Source: Prevotella sp. UBA4339
GTDB taxonomy: Bacteria; Bacteroidota; Bacteroidia; Bacteroidales; Bacteroidaceae
Assembly: GCA_002393725.1 (NCBI GenBank)
Contig: DGTJ01000020.1
Coordinates: 1-32,682, forward strand
Direction of reading: 5' to 3'
Length of the DNA: 32,682 nt
Of the stretch, positions 9,071 to 17,425 are shown piece after piece. The translations under genes were made by a program, and so were the position numbers. The notes beneath the pieces were generated by a model that was given only the letters and a program-made list of their open reading frames with translations, was not told the DNA's origin and made no database searches. Every line of letters starts with the position of its first letter. The stretch's first letter is position 1.

Positions 9071-10921
9071 TTAATTCTCGTAATCAATCTCGTGGTCGAG
9101 CTTAGAGAGGAAGTCCTCGTAGACATCCTGATCCACATCGCCCATCTGGAACTCCTTCTCGGCATCCTTACGTATCTCTGCTATCCACGCACGACGGGCA
9201 CGGATATAGTCCTCGCGTATCTGCTCTGCATCGGCTGGGGTGATCTCCTCAAGACCGTAATAGTCGAGAATCATCTGGTAAGACCAAGCCCAACGGTAGT
9301 TGCTGTAGTTATCGTTGATTTCAGAGAAGCGGTCGAGAAGCTGCTGGATATTATCGATGGCACCCGACTTGATGTCATCAACGATGCGCTTCTCTTCGCT
9401 CTCAGGCATCAGCAGACCGCTGAGGTCAACCCATCTGCCCTCGCCTACCCTGGAAACAGGACGGACGAATCCCTCCTTCTTCGCACGCTTAAGGACGGCT
9501 CCCATATAGATGCGCAGCGCGATGTCATAATACTTCAGGCCCTTGCGGAGCGAAGAGGCATTGATGACATACTCGTGGAAATTGTAAGTAGAGACATTGT
9601 CACCTGAAGCCTCACGAAGAGCCTTCAGAATCTTGATGCCTTCCATTATCTCGCCTACGGTAAACGGAGAGAGCCAGTCGAAGTTGATGATACTCTTCTT
9701 AGACTGCTTGCTGCGCTTGTCGCGCTTCGGCCATTTCTTGATATCGCGATAGAGTCCCACAGTAGTGATGTTGCGTCCTGGCACGAGGTAGCAGTCGTCG
9801 CCGTAAGCCATAAGATATGAGAACGGCAGGTTGCGTGTGTCAGGATGGTGCATCAGCTTACCGAAGCAGACACTGAAGGCGCCTATCGTAGCTGGCATAA
9901 GGATATATGAGCCTGAGGCTGTCTTGGTGCCGCGCTCAAGGGTTCCGAAGTGCATAGGTCCCATCTTATAGGCATGATTGGAGAAGTTGGTGTTAGAGCC
10001 TGCATTATAGAATGAGAACTCCCCTCCAATCAGGAGTGAACTCTTATGGTGTGATGCCGAGAACGGTCCGCAGAAGGCAGCACAGGCCTCACCATTTGCC
10101 ATAAACGAGTTGGCAAAGAAGAGACTGGCCTCAGCAGTGAATCCGTTAGTTATCTGACAAGCCTCGCCCACAAAGCAGTCCTGCATCTTTACGGAGTTGT
10201 TGATAGAGCATCCGTCACAAATGATAGAATTCTCGCAGATGACACCAGTACCGATAAACACAGGAGCATCCATCGACGACATCACAGTACACTCTGAGAG
10301 GCGTGAGGCTCCACTGATCTCGCAGTAGCCCTTGATAACAGTATTAGTGATATCCTTGGCATTGATAATCTTCACATTGTTGCCGATGAATCCTCGTTCG
10401 GGGCGAGACACCCGCAGCTCGTCTTCAATCATCTGGTGGAGTGCCTTCTTCAGCGACTTGTCGTTAGCGTGCTTCACCATAAAGGAAGCCACCTGAGAGT
10501 TAAGGGCCCGGAAGATAGTCACATTACCGTCGCCCATCTCATTGAGTACCGAGATGACAGAGCCTTCGCCATAGGTGGCGTCATCGGTAGTCTCGAGAGT
10601 ACATATATTAGATATGTAGCAGTCGTTGCCGATAGTATAGTTGTTTATGTAGTTGCCCACCTTCTCTATCAGGCAGTCATTACCCACGGAGACGTTCCGG
10701 AGGGTGGTGTCGTTGATTCCTGAATGTTTGAAGAATCCCTTGGTGACCTCCACTTGTTTATTGAACTCGCCTAGACGGATATCGCCATAGAACATTACGC
10801 GGTGGAAATTATACGGCTTAAAGCCTTCTGCCACCATCACTCTCTGCCAGTCTTCTGCCCAGCATACATTGTTTTCGAGAACATCAATCTCAGTCTGTGT
10901 TAAGCTTCTGTATTCACTCAT
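9071..10921 (-). CDS. DUF4954 family protein with left-handed beta-helix repeats
   Basis: Conserved Bacteroidota protein of unknown function, 616 residues from the chosen start. Residues about 65-330 contain imperfect hexapeptide-type repeats rich in isoleucine, valine, glycine, asparagine and cysteine (for example VSVGNDCLI, YTIGNDCYI, SIICDGCSI), as seen in left-handed beta-helix acyl- and nucleotidyl-transferases. The C-terminal ~200 residues are charged and helical. The frame is open 25 codons further upstream, but the ATG at 10921 begins MSEYRSLTQTEID, overlaps the hflX stop by 8 bp and avoids an implausible leader. Transferase activity is only a structural guess. Translation is probably coupled to hflX. 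Confidence 0.85.
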   Translation of the reverse strand: MSEYRSLTQTEIDVLENNVCWAEDWQRVMVAEGFKPYNFHRVMFYGDIRLGEFNKQVEVTKGFFKHSGINDTTLRNVSVGNDCLIEKVGNYINNYTIGNDCYISNICTLETTDDATYGEGSVISVLNEMGDGNVTIFRALNSQVASFMVKHANDKSLKKALHQMIEDELRVSRPERGFIGNNVKIINAKDITNTVIKGYCEISGASRLSECTVMSSMDAPVFIGTGVICENSIICDGCSINNSVKMQDCFVGEACQITNGFTAEASLFFANSFMANGEACAAFCGPFSASHHKSSLLIGGEFSFYNAGSNTNFSNHAYKMGPMHFGTLERGTKTASGSYILMPATIGAFSVCFGKLMHHPDTRNLPFSYLMAYGDDCYLVPGRNITTVGLYRDIKKWPKRDKRSKQSKKSIINFDWLSPFTVGEIMEGIKILKALREASGDNVSTYNFHEYVINASSLRKGLKYYDIALRIYMGAVLKRAKKEGFVRPVSRVGEGRWVDLSGLLMPESEEKRIVDDIKSGAIDNIQQLLDRFSEINDNYSNYRWAWSYQMILDYYGLEEITPADAEQIREDYIRARRAWIAEIRKDAEKEFQMGDVDQDVYEDFLSKLDHEIDYEN

Positions 10922-12245
10922 AGTCTTGATATAAAAAATCGTTATATGGATATTTCTGTACATGGAGCTCTCTGACCCGCTTGTAGAGAATCTCACGCAA
11001 CTCGTCTATATTCTCTTTTTCCTTAGCAGAGATAAACAAGCACTCGAGGTAGTGCCCGTTTTCGGCAGAGTTGGCCATCCAGGTATGGCGCAGCTCATCC
11101 AGAGTAATGTTCTCCTTTGTCGCGGGGGTGAGGTCATCATCTTCCTTAGGCACCCACTTATAGGCATCTATCTTATTGAACACTATGACGGATGGTGTAT
11201 CAGCACACCCCAGCTCCTTGAGGGTGTTTTCCACCACACGAATCTGCTCCTCAAAGTCTGGATGGGAGATGTCTACGACATGCACCAGCATATCGGCCTC
11301 ACGCACCTCGTCGAGTGTACTCTTGAAACTCTCCACAAGGTCGGAAGGCAATTTTCGTATGAATCCTACGGTATCGGCCAACAGAAATGGCAGATTGTCG
11401 ATAGTCATCTTCCTCACTGTGGTATCGAGGGTGGCGAAGAGCTTGTTCTCAGCGAAGACATCACTCTTTGCCAGGAGATTCATCATAGTAGACTTTCCCA
11501 CATTGGTATATCCCACGAGGGCAACACGTATCAGGCGCCCGCGGTTCTTACGCTGGGTAGTCTTCTGCTTGTCGATCTCAGCAAGTCTCTGCTTAAGCAG
11601 AGTGATACGCTGCAGAATGATTCGGCGGTCCATCTCGAGCTGCGTCTCACCAGGTCCGCGAAGACCTACCGATCCTTTTCCTCCGCCGGAGCCTGAGCCG
11701 CCTCCCTGACGCTCAAGGTGAGTCCATAGGCGCTGCAGACGGGGAAGCATGTAGCGATGCTGGGCCAGCTCCACCTGTGCCTTAGCTTCTGCTGTCTGGG
11801 CTCGCATGGCGAAGATATCCAGGATAAGCGATGTACGATCGAGAATCTTCACCTGCAGCTCCTTTTCGATGTTACGCATCTGCTTAGCAGAAAGCTCATC
11901 ATCGAAGATCACCATTCCCACAGGCTGCGGTGCACTGGAGTCATCCAGCAAGCCCTCTGCAAACAATGAAGCGTCCTGGGCATCAACCCACTCGTCGTAG
12001 GCATCCTGACACTGCTTGATATACGCCTTTATTTCAAGGAGCTTGCCTGAGCCGACATACGTGGTCTGACTGGGGCCTCCTACCTTCTGCGTGAAACGCT
12101 TCACGGTGACAGCCCCCGCCGTATCGGCAAGAAACTCCAGTTCGTCTAGATATTCTTTTGTCTTAGCCTCGTCCTGCTCCTTGGTAATAAGTCCTACGAG
12201 AACAGCAGTCTCAGCCTTGGCCTCTGATATTACAAATTCTTTCAT
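10914..12245 (-). CDS. hflX: Ribosome-associated GTPase HflX
   Basis: HflX is a GTPase that binds 50S or stalled 70S ribosomes and splits them under stress. The 443-residue product has the HflX N-terminal domain, a glycine-rich linker and the family signature GLRGPGETQLEMDRR, then the G domain with G1 VGYTNVGKST (K251), G3 DTVGFI and G4 NKID. The open frame extends 50 codons upstream of 12245, but that extension is extremely AT-rich, hydrophobic and overlaps two promoter-like boxes, so MKEFVISEAK at 12245 is taken as the true start. It heads the minus-strand run and is divergent from nagB. Confidence 0.96.
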   Translation of the reverse strand: MKEFVISEAKAETAVLVGLITKEQDEAKTKEYLDELEFLADTAGAVTVKRFTQKVGGPSQTTYVGSGKLLEIKAYIKQCQDAYDEWVDAQDASLFAEGLLDDSSAPQPVGMVIFDDELSAKQMRNIEKELQVKILDRTSLILDIFAMRAQTAEAKAQVELAQHRYMLPRLQRLWTHLERQGGGSGSGGGKGSVGLRGPGETQLEMDRRIILQRITLLKQRLAEIDKQKTTQRKNRGRLIRVALVGYTNVGKSTMMNLLAKSDVFAENKLFATLDTTVRKMTIDNLPFLLADTVGFIRKLPSDLVESFKSTLDEVREADMLVHVVDISHPDFEEQIRVVENTLKELGCADTPSVIVFNKIDAYKWVPKEDDDLTPATKENITLDELRHTWMANSAENGHYLECLFISAKEKENIDELREILYKRVRELHVQKYPYNDFLYQDYE

Positions 12246-12253
12246 ATTGGGTG

Positions 12254-12279
12254 CAAAGATAAGAAAAAAGACAAAGATA
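12254..12279 (-). promoter_or_regulatory. Candidate Bacteroidota promoter boxes for hflX
   Basis: Two copies of TATCTTTG (matching the TAnnTTTG -7 consensus) occur on the minus strand, at 12272-12279 and 12254-12261, 10 and 28 bases... upstream side of the hflX ATG at 12245. The nearer box would give an almost leaderless transcript, so the farther one is the better candidate. No clear -33 TTG was found. Confidence 0.45.
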
Positions 12280-12367
12280 ACGCAGATTATTACGGAGTTT
12301 TTGAAAAAAAACACTAAAAAAAATATAAAATCGATACTATGCATGTATAATGAAAAAGAAAAAATTG

Positions 12368-12375
12368 TAAATTTG
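12368..12375 (+). promoter_or_regulatory. Candidate -7 promoter box for the nagB operon
   Basis: TAAATTTG fits the TAnnTTTG consensus and lies 35 bases upstream of the nagB ATG within a very AT-rich divergent intergenic region. No good TTG was found at the expected -33 spacing. It is the only promoter-like box seen for the eight-gene run up to 19799. Confidence 0.45.
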
Positions 12376-12410
12376 CGGTCAGTTTTAAGAACCAACTAAA
12401 TTACAAAATT

Positions 12411-13205
12411 ATGAGAGTAATTATCCAATCAGACTATCAGAAGATGTCTCAGTGGGCAGCAAACCACGTAATCGAGCGTATTAACGCATTCAATCCGACA
12501 CCCGACCATAAGTTCGTACTCGGACTTCCAACAGGTTCTTCACCAGTAGGAATGTACAATGCCCTCGTAGAGGCCTGCCGTAAGGGAAAGGTATCGTTCA
12601 AGAACGTCATCACATTCAACATGGACGAGTATGTTGGTCTGCCGGAGACCCACCCTGAGAGCTACCATGCATTCATGGCTCGTAACCTGTTTGACCACAT
12701 CGACTGCCCTAAGGAGAATATTCATATCCTCAACGGCAACGCAGCCGACCTGAGGGAAGAATGCGCCCACTATGAGGAGATGATCAAGGAAGCAGGCGGC
12801 ATCGACCTCTTCATCGGAGGTATTGGCCCCGACGGCCATATCGCATTCAACGAGCCAGGCAGTTCTCTGCGCTCAAGGACACGTATGAAGACGCTGACGA
12901 CAGACACACGTATCGCAAACAGCCGTTTCTTCGGAGGCAATCCAGAAAGTGTTCCGGCACATGCCCTGACAGTTGGAGTAGGTACCGTTATGGATGCCCG
13001 CGAGGTGATGATTCTCGTCAACGGACACGGCAAGGCTCGCGCAATGCAGGCTGCCATCGAAGGCAGCATCAATCACATGTGGACGATTTCTGCCCTCCAA
13101 ATGCATGAGCACGGAATCATCGTCAGTGACGAGGATGCTGCTGACGAATTGAAGGTTTCTACATACAAATATTTCAAGGATATCGAACAAGATCAGCTTT
13201 TATAA
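12411..13205 (+). CDS. nagB: Glucosamine-6-phosphate deaminase
   Basis: Cytoplasmic enzyme converting glucosamine 6-phosphate to fructose 6-phosphate and ammonia in amino-sugar catabolism. The 264-residue length equals the family norm. The active-site residues fall at the same numbers as in the E. coli enzyme: D72 (FNMDEYVGL), D141 and H143 (GPDGHIAF) and E148 (NEPG). The phosphate-binding loop LPTGSSP and the GVGTVMDA block are also present. The GH97 gene starts one base after its stop, so the two are almost certainly cotranscribed. The gene is probably transcribed from the -7 box at 12368. Confidence 0.98.
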   Translation: MRVIIQSDYQKMSQWAANHVIERINAFNPTPDHKFVLGLPTGSSPVGMYNALVEACRKGKVSFKNVITFNMDEYVGLPETHPESYHAFMARNLFDHIDCPKENIHILNGNAADLREECAHYEEMIKEAGGIDLFIGGIGPDGHIAFNEPGSSLRSRTRMKTLTTDTRIANSRFFGGNPESVPAHALTVGVGTVMDAREVMILVNGHGKARAMQAAIEGSINHMWTISALQMHEHGIIVSDEDAADELKVSTYKYFKDIEQDQLL

Positions 13206-13206
13206 G

Positions 13207-15147
13207 ATGAGGAAACTATTCATAATAATGACGTTGACGTCATCAGTCCTGGCATGGGCTGGTGACGTTAACGTTTTTTCTCCCGACGGGAAAGTGGAGG
13301 TAAAGGTGAGTGACGCGGGAGGCAGAATGTACTATTCCATTGCCCTTGACGGACAGGAGATGCTACAGCCGTCAGCACTGGGACTGAAGACAAGCATCGG
13401 CGACTTTACCCGTAATCTATCCATTTTCAACTCCAGCCAGTCTTCTGTCACTTCTTCATACCAGATGCGAGGCACAAAGGCTGCATCGGCAGACTATAGC
13501 GCTAACCGTCTGAGTATCGATGTGAAGAACAAGGACGGGCAGAAAATGAGCATCGTCTTCCAGGTGAGCAACAACGACGTTGCCTTCCGCTATGAGATGC
13601 CAAGGCAGAAGTGGCAGAAGAAAGACATGAAGAGAGTGAGGATAATGTCGGAGGCAAGCAGCTTCAACCTCCCCGCCGGCACAACAACGTTCATCTCGCC
13701 ACAGATAGGTCCCGAGAGAGGATGGGAACAGACGAAGCCCAGCTATGAGGAGGTATATTGTGCTGACGGAGCCATGGACACACCTTCCAAGTACAATCAC
13801 GGGTATATCTTCCCGGCACTGTTCCACCTGCCAAAAGGCTGGGTACTGATTTCTGAGACAGGTGTTAGTTCTGCCTACTGCGGAAGTCATCTGTCTGACT
13901 GGCAGGCAGGCATAGGATATACCGTAGCCTATCCGGACAATGGCGAGAACAACGGCTACGGCACCGACTTCGCCGCAATCCCCCTGCCAGGCAAGACCCC
14001 TTGGCGCACCATCACCCTGGGGACGTCACTGAAGCCTATCGTGGAGACAACCATCAGCTACGACCTCGTGGAGCCGCTCTACGAGCCTTCTACCGACTAC
14101 ATGCCCGGACGCTACACATGGAGCTGGCTGATCTGGCAGGACAACAGTATCAACTACGAGGACCAGGTGAAGTTTATCGACCTCGCCTCTGCGATGGGAT
14201 TCGAGTATTGTCTCGTAGACAACTGGTGGGACACTCAGATAGGGCGCGACCGTATCGCAGAACTGTCGAAATATGCACAATCGAAAGGAGTTCACCTGAT
14301 GCTCTGGTACAACAGCAACGGCTACTGGAACGATGCTCCGCAAGGTCCTCGCGACTGCATGAACACCTCTATCGCAAGAGAGCGGGAGATGAAATGGATG
14401 CAATCGATAGGTATCAAAGGAATCAAGGTGGATTTCTTCGGAGGAGACAAGCAACAGACAATGCAGCTATACGAAGATATACTGTCTGATGCCAACCGAT
14501 ACGGACTGCAAGTGATCTTCCACGGGTGTACGATGCCTCGCGGATGGGAGAAGATGTATCCGAACTATGTCGCTTCAGAGGCAGTGCTTGCCTCTGAGAA
14601 CGTGTTCTTCGATGAAGGTGCTGCCATAAGAGAGCCATTCGACCTGACGTTGCACCCCTTCTGCCGCAATGCCACTGGAGCAATGGACTGGGGAGGGGTC
14701 ATTATGAACAAATATCTGTCGAAGGACAACAAGAGCCGGCACTCACGCAAGACGACCGACATTTTCGAGATGGCATCGGGAATCGTGATGCAGACATCAG
14801 TGCAGTGCGTAGCGATGCAGCCAAACAATCTGTCGGAGCTGCCGCAGTTTGAGTCAGACTTCCTTCGCGGGCTGCCAACAACCTGGCAGGAGACTCGTTT
14901 CATAGAAGGGTATCCGGGAAAGTATGTAGTGCTGGCTCGAAAGTCAACTGACGGGAAATGGTACATCGCCGGACTGAATGCACAGAAAGAACCTGTCACG
15001 CTGACTCTCGACTTGTCACAGTATAGTCTGACCGACCTTTACATCGACAACAAGAAACAGGAGCCAATGCTCACGAAACTGAAGACCGACAAGAAAGGGA
15101 AGGCCAGAATAACGATACAGCCAAACGGCGGAATGATAATAAAATAA
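13207..15147 (+). CDS. GH97 glycoside hydrolase (retaining-type signature, probable alpha-galactosidase or alpha-glucosidase)
   Basis: Exported 646-residue GH97 enzyme with a signal peptide (KLFIIMTLTSSVLAWAG), an N-terminal beta-sandwich, a TIM barrel and a short C-terminal beta domain. GH97 contains both inverting SusB-like alpha-glucosidases and retaining alpha-galactosidases. The block GIKVDFFGGDKQ places D409 where the retaining B. thetaiotaomicron enzyme has its nucleophile (D415), and E464 (LASEN) lies 55 residues later, the same spacing as its acid/base. This favours the retaining class; linkage specificity is inference. It begins one base after nagB, which could mean it feeds a shared pathway. 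It is followed by the VanX-like lipoprotein after 12 bases. Confidence 0.93.
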   Translation: MRKLFIIMTLTSSVLAWAGDVNVFSPDGKVEVKVSDAGGRMYYSIALDGQEMLQPSALGLKTSIGDFTRNLSIFNSSQSSVTSSYQMRGTKAASADYSANRLSIDVKNKDGQKMSIVFQVSNNDVAFRYEMPRQKWQKKDMKRVRIMSEASSFNLPAGTTTFISPQIGPERGWEQTKPSYEEVYCADGAMDTPSKYNHGYIFPALFHLPKGWVLISETGVSSAYCGSHLSDWQAGIGYTVAYPDNGENNGYGTDFAAIPLPGKTPWRTITLGTSLKPIVETTISYDLVEPLYEPSTDYMPGRYTWSWLIWQDNSINYEDQVKFIDLASAMGFEYCLVDNWWDTQIGRDRIAELSKYAQSKGVHLMLWYNSNGYWNDAPQGPRDCMNTSIAREREMKWMQSIGIKGIKVDFFGGDKQQTMQLYEDILSDANRYGLQVIFHGCTMPRGWEKMYPNYVASEAVLASENVFFDEGAAIREPFDLTLHPFCRNATGAMDWGGVIMNKYLSKDNKSRHSRKTTDIFEMASGIVMQTSVQCVAMQPNNLSELPQFESDFLRGLPTTWQETRFIEGYPGKYVVLARKSTDGKWYIAGLNAQKEPVTLTLDLSQYSLTDLYIDNKKQEPMLTKLKTDKKGKARITIQPNGGMIIK

Positions 15148-15159
15148 AAGAATAAGAAG

Positions 15160-15993
15160 ATGATAAAGAAAAAAATCTTGATGGCAACAGCCATCTTCGC
15201 ACTTGCAGCCATCTTCGCACTTGCAGCCAGCACGCTACTCAACAGCAGCTGCAAGGACAACAAAGACAACTCCATTGACCCGGCAACACAAGTAACCCCA
15301 CAAAGCAAGACCGACGACAACAGCCAGTTCGTAACGCTTACTGATGCCGTGCCCGACGCCATCCTCGAGATACGCTATTTCGGCACGTACAACTTCGTTG
15401 GCGAGCGTATCGACGGATACGAGGAGCCTACTGCACTGCTGACCAAACAGGCTGCGGAAGCTCTGAAAAAGGTGAGCGACGACGTAAATCAACAAGGCTA
15501 CCGTCTGAAGATCTACGATGCATACCGCCCGCAGAAAGGCGTTGACCACTTCGTCCGCTGGGCGCAGGACATTAGCGACACAAAGATGAAGAACTACTTC
15601 TATCCCGACCTCGACAAGAGCGTGCTCTTCGAGCAGGAGTACATCTACGAGAAGAGCGGCCACACCAGAGGAAGCACCGTCGACCTGACACTCTTTGACA
15701 TGAAGACGGAGAAAGAGCTAGACATGGGTGGCACCTTCGACTGGTTCGGTCCTGAGAGTCACCCAGACTTCTGCGGCAATCCTGAAACAGGTGAATACAC
15801 AGGCGATAACTCCAAGTCACCAGCAGGCAGAAGCATCACCGCCGAGCAGTTCGAACACCGCATGATACTGCGTAGGGCGATGATTGCAGGCGGGTTCAAA
15901 CCACTCGACTCCGAGTGGTGGCACTTCACGCTGAAGGATGAGCCATTCCCTGACACATACTTCACTTTCCCTGTCAAACAACTGAACCGCTAA
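15160..15993 (+). CDS. VanX/DdpX-like D-Ala-D-Ala dipeptidase, lipoprotein (peptidase M15D)
   Basis: Predicted zinc D-alanyl-D-alanine dipeptidase. Ligands and catalytic residues match VanX: H168 and D175 (SGHTRGSTVDLTLFD), E252 and H255 (EWWHF), and the substrate arginine in YDAYRPQKG. A hydrophobic leader ending LLNSSC predicts a lipoprotein, so the enzyme should act in the periplasm, unlike cytoplasmic VanX. No VanH or VanA partners are nearby, so glycopeptide resistance is unlikely. Recycling of cell-wall dipeptide, or a DdpX-like nutritional role, is more plausible. The signal peptide contains an 18-bp tandem duplication. It is embedded in the nagB-to-HD gene run. Confidence 0.92.
   Translation: MIKKKILMATAIFALAAIFALAASTLLNSSCKDNKDNSIDPATQVTPQSKTDDNSQFVTLTDAVPDAILEIRYFGTYNFVGERIDGYEEPTALLTKQAAEALKKVSDDVNQQGYRLKIYDAYRPQKGVDHFVRWAQDISDTKMKNYFYPDLDKSVLFEQEYIYEKSGHTRGSTVDLTLFDMKTEKELDMGGTFDWFGPESHPDFCGNPETGEYTGDNSKSPAGRSITAEQFEHRMILRRAMIAGGFKPLDSEWWHFTLKDEPFPDTYFTFPVKQLNR
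15188..15223 (+). repeat. 18-bp tandem duplication inside the VanX-like signal peptide
   Basis: Two exact adjacent copies of an 18-bp unit (15188-15205 and 15206-15223) encode a doubled AIFALA segment in the hydrophobic core of the leader. A partial third copy follows for six bases. The unit is a multiple of three, so the frame is kept and the hydrophobic core is lengthened by six residues. Confidence 0.9.
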
Positions 15994-16022
15994 TAATACG
16001 TCCAAATAAAACATCAGACAAG

Positions 16023-16325
16023 GTGGATATAACAATCACAGAGCAAAACGGCAAGCTGGTGGCAGTCTTCGACGGTTATCTCGACACTGCAGCATCATAC
16101 AATATAGAGATGGCGCTGAAGCCACTCTACGAGTGTACAGACAAGGACATCATCCTGGACTGCGAAAAGATGAAATACATATCGTCGGCAGGACTGAGGC
16201 AGTTCCTTACCATACTCAAGCACTCAAAGCAGCATGGAAGGAAAGTCTACATCAAAGATATGAAGGAAGAGGTGTACACCAGTCTGGTCATCACGGGATT
16301 CAGCAACATCTTCAAATTCATATAA
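16023..16325 (+). CDS. STAS-domain protein (anti-sigma-factor-antagonist type)
   Basis: A 100-residue single STAS domain. It begins at a GTG codon, because no ATG lies upstream in frame and residues 2-20 already match the STAS first strand (DITITEQNGKLVAVFDG). The block KYISSAGLRQF corresponds to the phosphorylatable serine loop of SpoIIAA or RsbV, with S54 and S55 as candidates. No partner anti-sigma kinase or PP2C phosphatase gene is in the window. The next gene, a (p)ppGpp synthetase-like protein, begins 9 bases later, so a role in controlling that protein is possible but inferred. Confidence 0.88.
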   Translation: MDITITEQNGKLVAVFDGYLDTAASYNIEMALKPLYECTDKDIILDCEKMKYISSAGLRQFLTILKHSKQHGRKVYIKDMKEEVYTSLVITGFSNIFKFI

Positions 16326-16334
16326 GAAGCACTG

Positions 16335-17420
16335 ATGCAAATGGAGATAATAAATCAACTTGACGAGCACGGCCAGCAGCTGTTCCGACAGTTCCAGAAA
16401 CTGCGCCCTCAGCTCGAGGAAATCGAATCTGAAGCCTACAGCCTGCTGCAGCATGCCCTCAGAGAACAGGGCATCTACGTCACAGCCATCGAGCACAGGA
16501 TGAAGACTGAGAAGTCTCTCGCCGGAAAGCTCGAGCGTAAGGGCTGGAAATATAAAAGCATCGACGATATCACCGACCTGGTAGGGCTAAGAGTAATCAC
16601 GTTCTACAACGACGAGGTTGACAAGGTGGCAATGATTGCCAAGGGGATCTTCGACATCGATTGGCATGAAAGTGTAGACAAGCGCAAGCTGCACGACCTG
16701 GACTCCTTCGGCTATAACTCACTGCACTACGTATGCCGTCTGAAGAGCGGCGGACCGCGTTTCGAGCTACAGATGCGCACCGCCCTGCAACATGTATGGT
16801 CGACCATAGAGCATGACACCGGCTACAAAGGTGACGTGAAGATACCACGAGAGTATGTGAGACAGTTCAGCCGCCTGGCTGGCATGATGGAATTGATAGA
16901 CGAGGAGTTCAGCCGACTGCGACTGGCACTTACCGACTACCGCAGGCAGACACTGTCGCTGGTGAAGAGCGGACAGCTCGATGACGTACCACTGTCGCGC
17001 GAGTCGTTCCGCAACTATCTAGAGCTAAAGCCATTCGACCGTCTCAACAAGCGTATCGCAGCAGTCAACCAGGCAGAGATCTTCCCTGTTACGCTGATGC
17101 CCTTCCTACCTGTGCTCGAGAAATTCAACCTGGAGACGCTTGGCCAGGTACAACGGTTCATAGATGAAAACAGCGACGATGCCTACCAGCTCGCACTTAC
17201 CCAGCTCGCTGTCACCGATATCGACATCTTCTCGTCGAACATCGCACTGCAGAACCTCTGTCTGGTCTACGTGCTCAAACACGGCGGAGGGCACCAGGGA
17301 CTTAAGGAGTTTTACGACATCATCAACGGCGAGCAGGAAACCAACAACATGCTTGCCGACATAATGATGGAAAAAGCCGAGACGCTAAGATTTATGCAAG
17401 AGAGAAACAAAAAAGACTAA
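16335..17420 (+). CDS. Stand-alone RelA/SpoT-type (p)ppGpp synthetase with uncharacterised C-terminal half
   Basis: Residues about 40-180 form a RelA/SpoT synthetase domain with no HD hydrolase domain. Expected catalytic features are present: R55 and K57 (HRMKTEKSLAGKL), D81 (DDITDLVGLRV, magnesium ligand), Y127 (GYNSLHYV, guanine stacking) and E144 (FELQMRT). The RTALQHVWSTIEHD block is the usual end of the domain. The protein has 361 residues, much longer than RelQ or RelP (about 200-230), and residues about 185-361 are helical and match nothing I recognise. It is therefore an extended small-alarmone-synthetase-like protein; it might synthesise (p)ppGpp, (p)ppApp or act on another acceptor. 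It is cotranscribed with the STAS gene (9-bp gap) and the kinase gene (5-bp gap). Confidence 0.9.
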   Translation: MQMEIINQLDEHGQQLFRQFQKLRPQLEEIESEAYSLLQHALREQGIYVTAIEHRMKTEKSLAGKLERKGWKYKSIDDITDLVGLRVITFYNDEVDKVAMIAKGIFDIDWHESVDKRKLHDLDSFGYNSLHYVCRLKSGGPRFELQMRTALQHVWSTIEHDTGYKGDVKIPREYVRQFSRLAGMMELIDEEFSRLRLALTDYRRQTLSLVKSGQLDDVPLSRESFRNYLELKPFDRLNKRIAAVNQAEIFPVTLMPFLPVLEKFNLETLGQVQRFIDENSDDAYQLALTQLAVTDIDIFSSNIALQNLCLVYVLKHGGGHQGLKEFYDIINGEQETNNMLADIMMEKAETLRFMQERNKKD

Positions 17421-17425
17421 GCATT

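Noticed and set aside
10922..10996. 25-codon upstream extension of the DUF4954 gene
   Set aside because: It lies entirely within the hflX coding region; the ATG at 10921 gives a natural N-terminus and an 8-bp overlap.
10962..11696. 244-residue plus-strand ORF opposite hflX
   Set aside because: It is antisense to the HflX G domain and shows no recognisable motif.
12246..12395. 50-codon in-frame upstream extension of hflX
   Set aside because: The extension is extremely AT-rich, encodes a phenylalanine/isoleucine-rich stretch unlike HflX, and covers two promoter-like boxes. The conserved N-terminus starts at 12245.
15160..15993. Vancomycin-resistance operon
   Set aside because: Only the dipeptidase is present; VanH, VanA-type ligase and VanRS are absent and the protein is a predicted lipoprotein.
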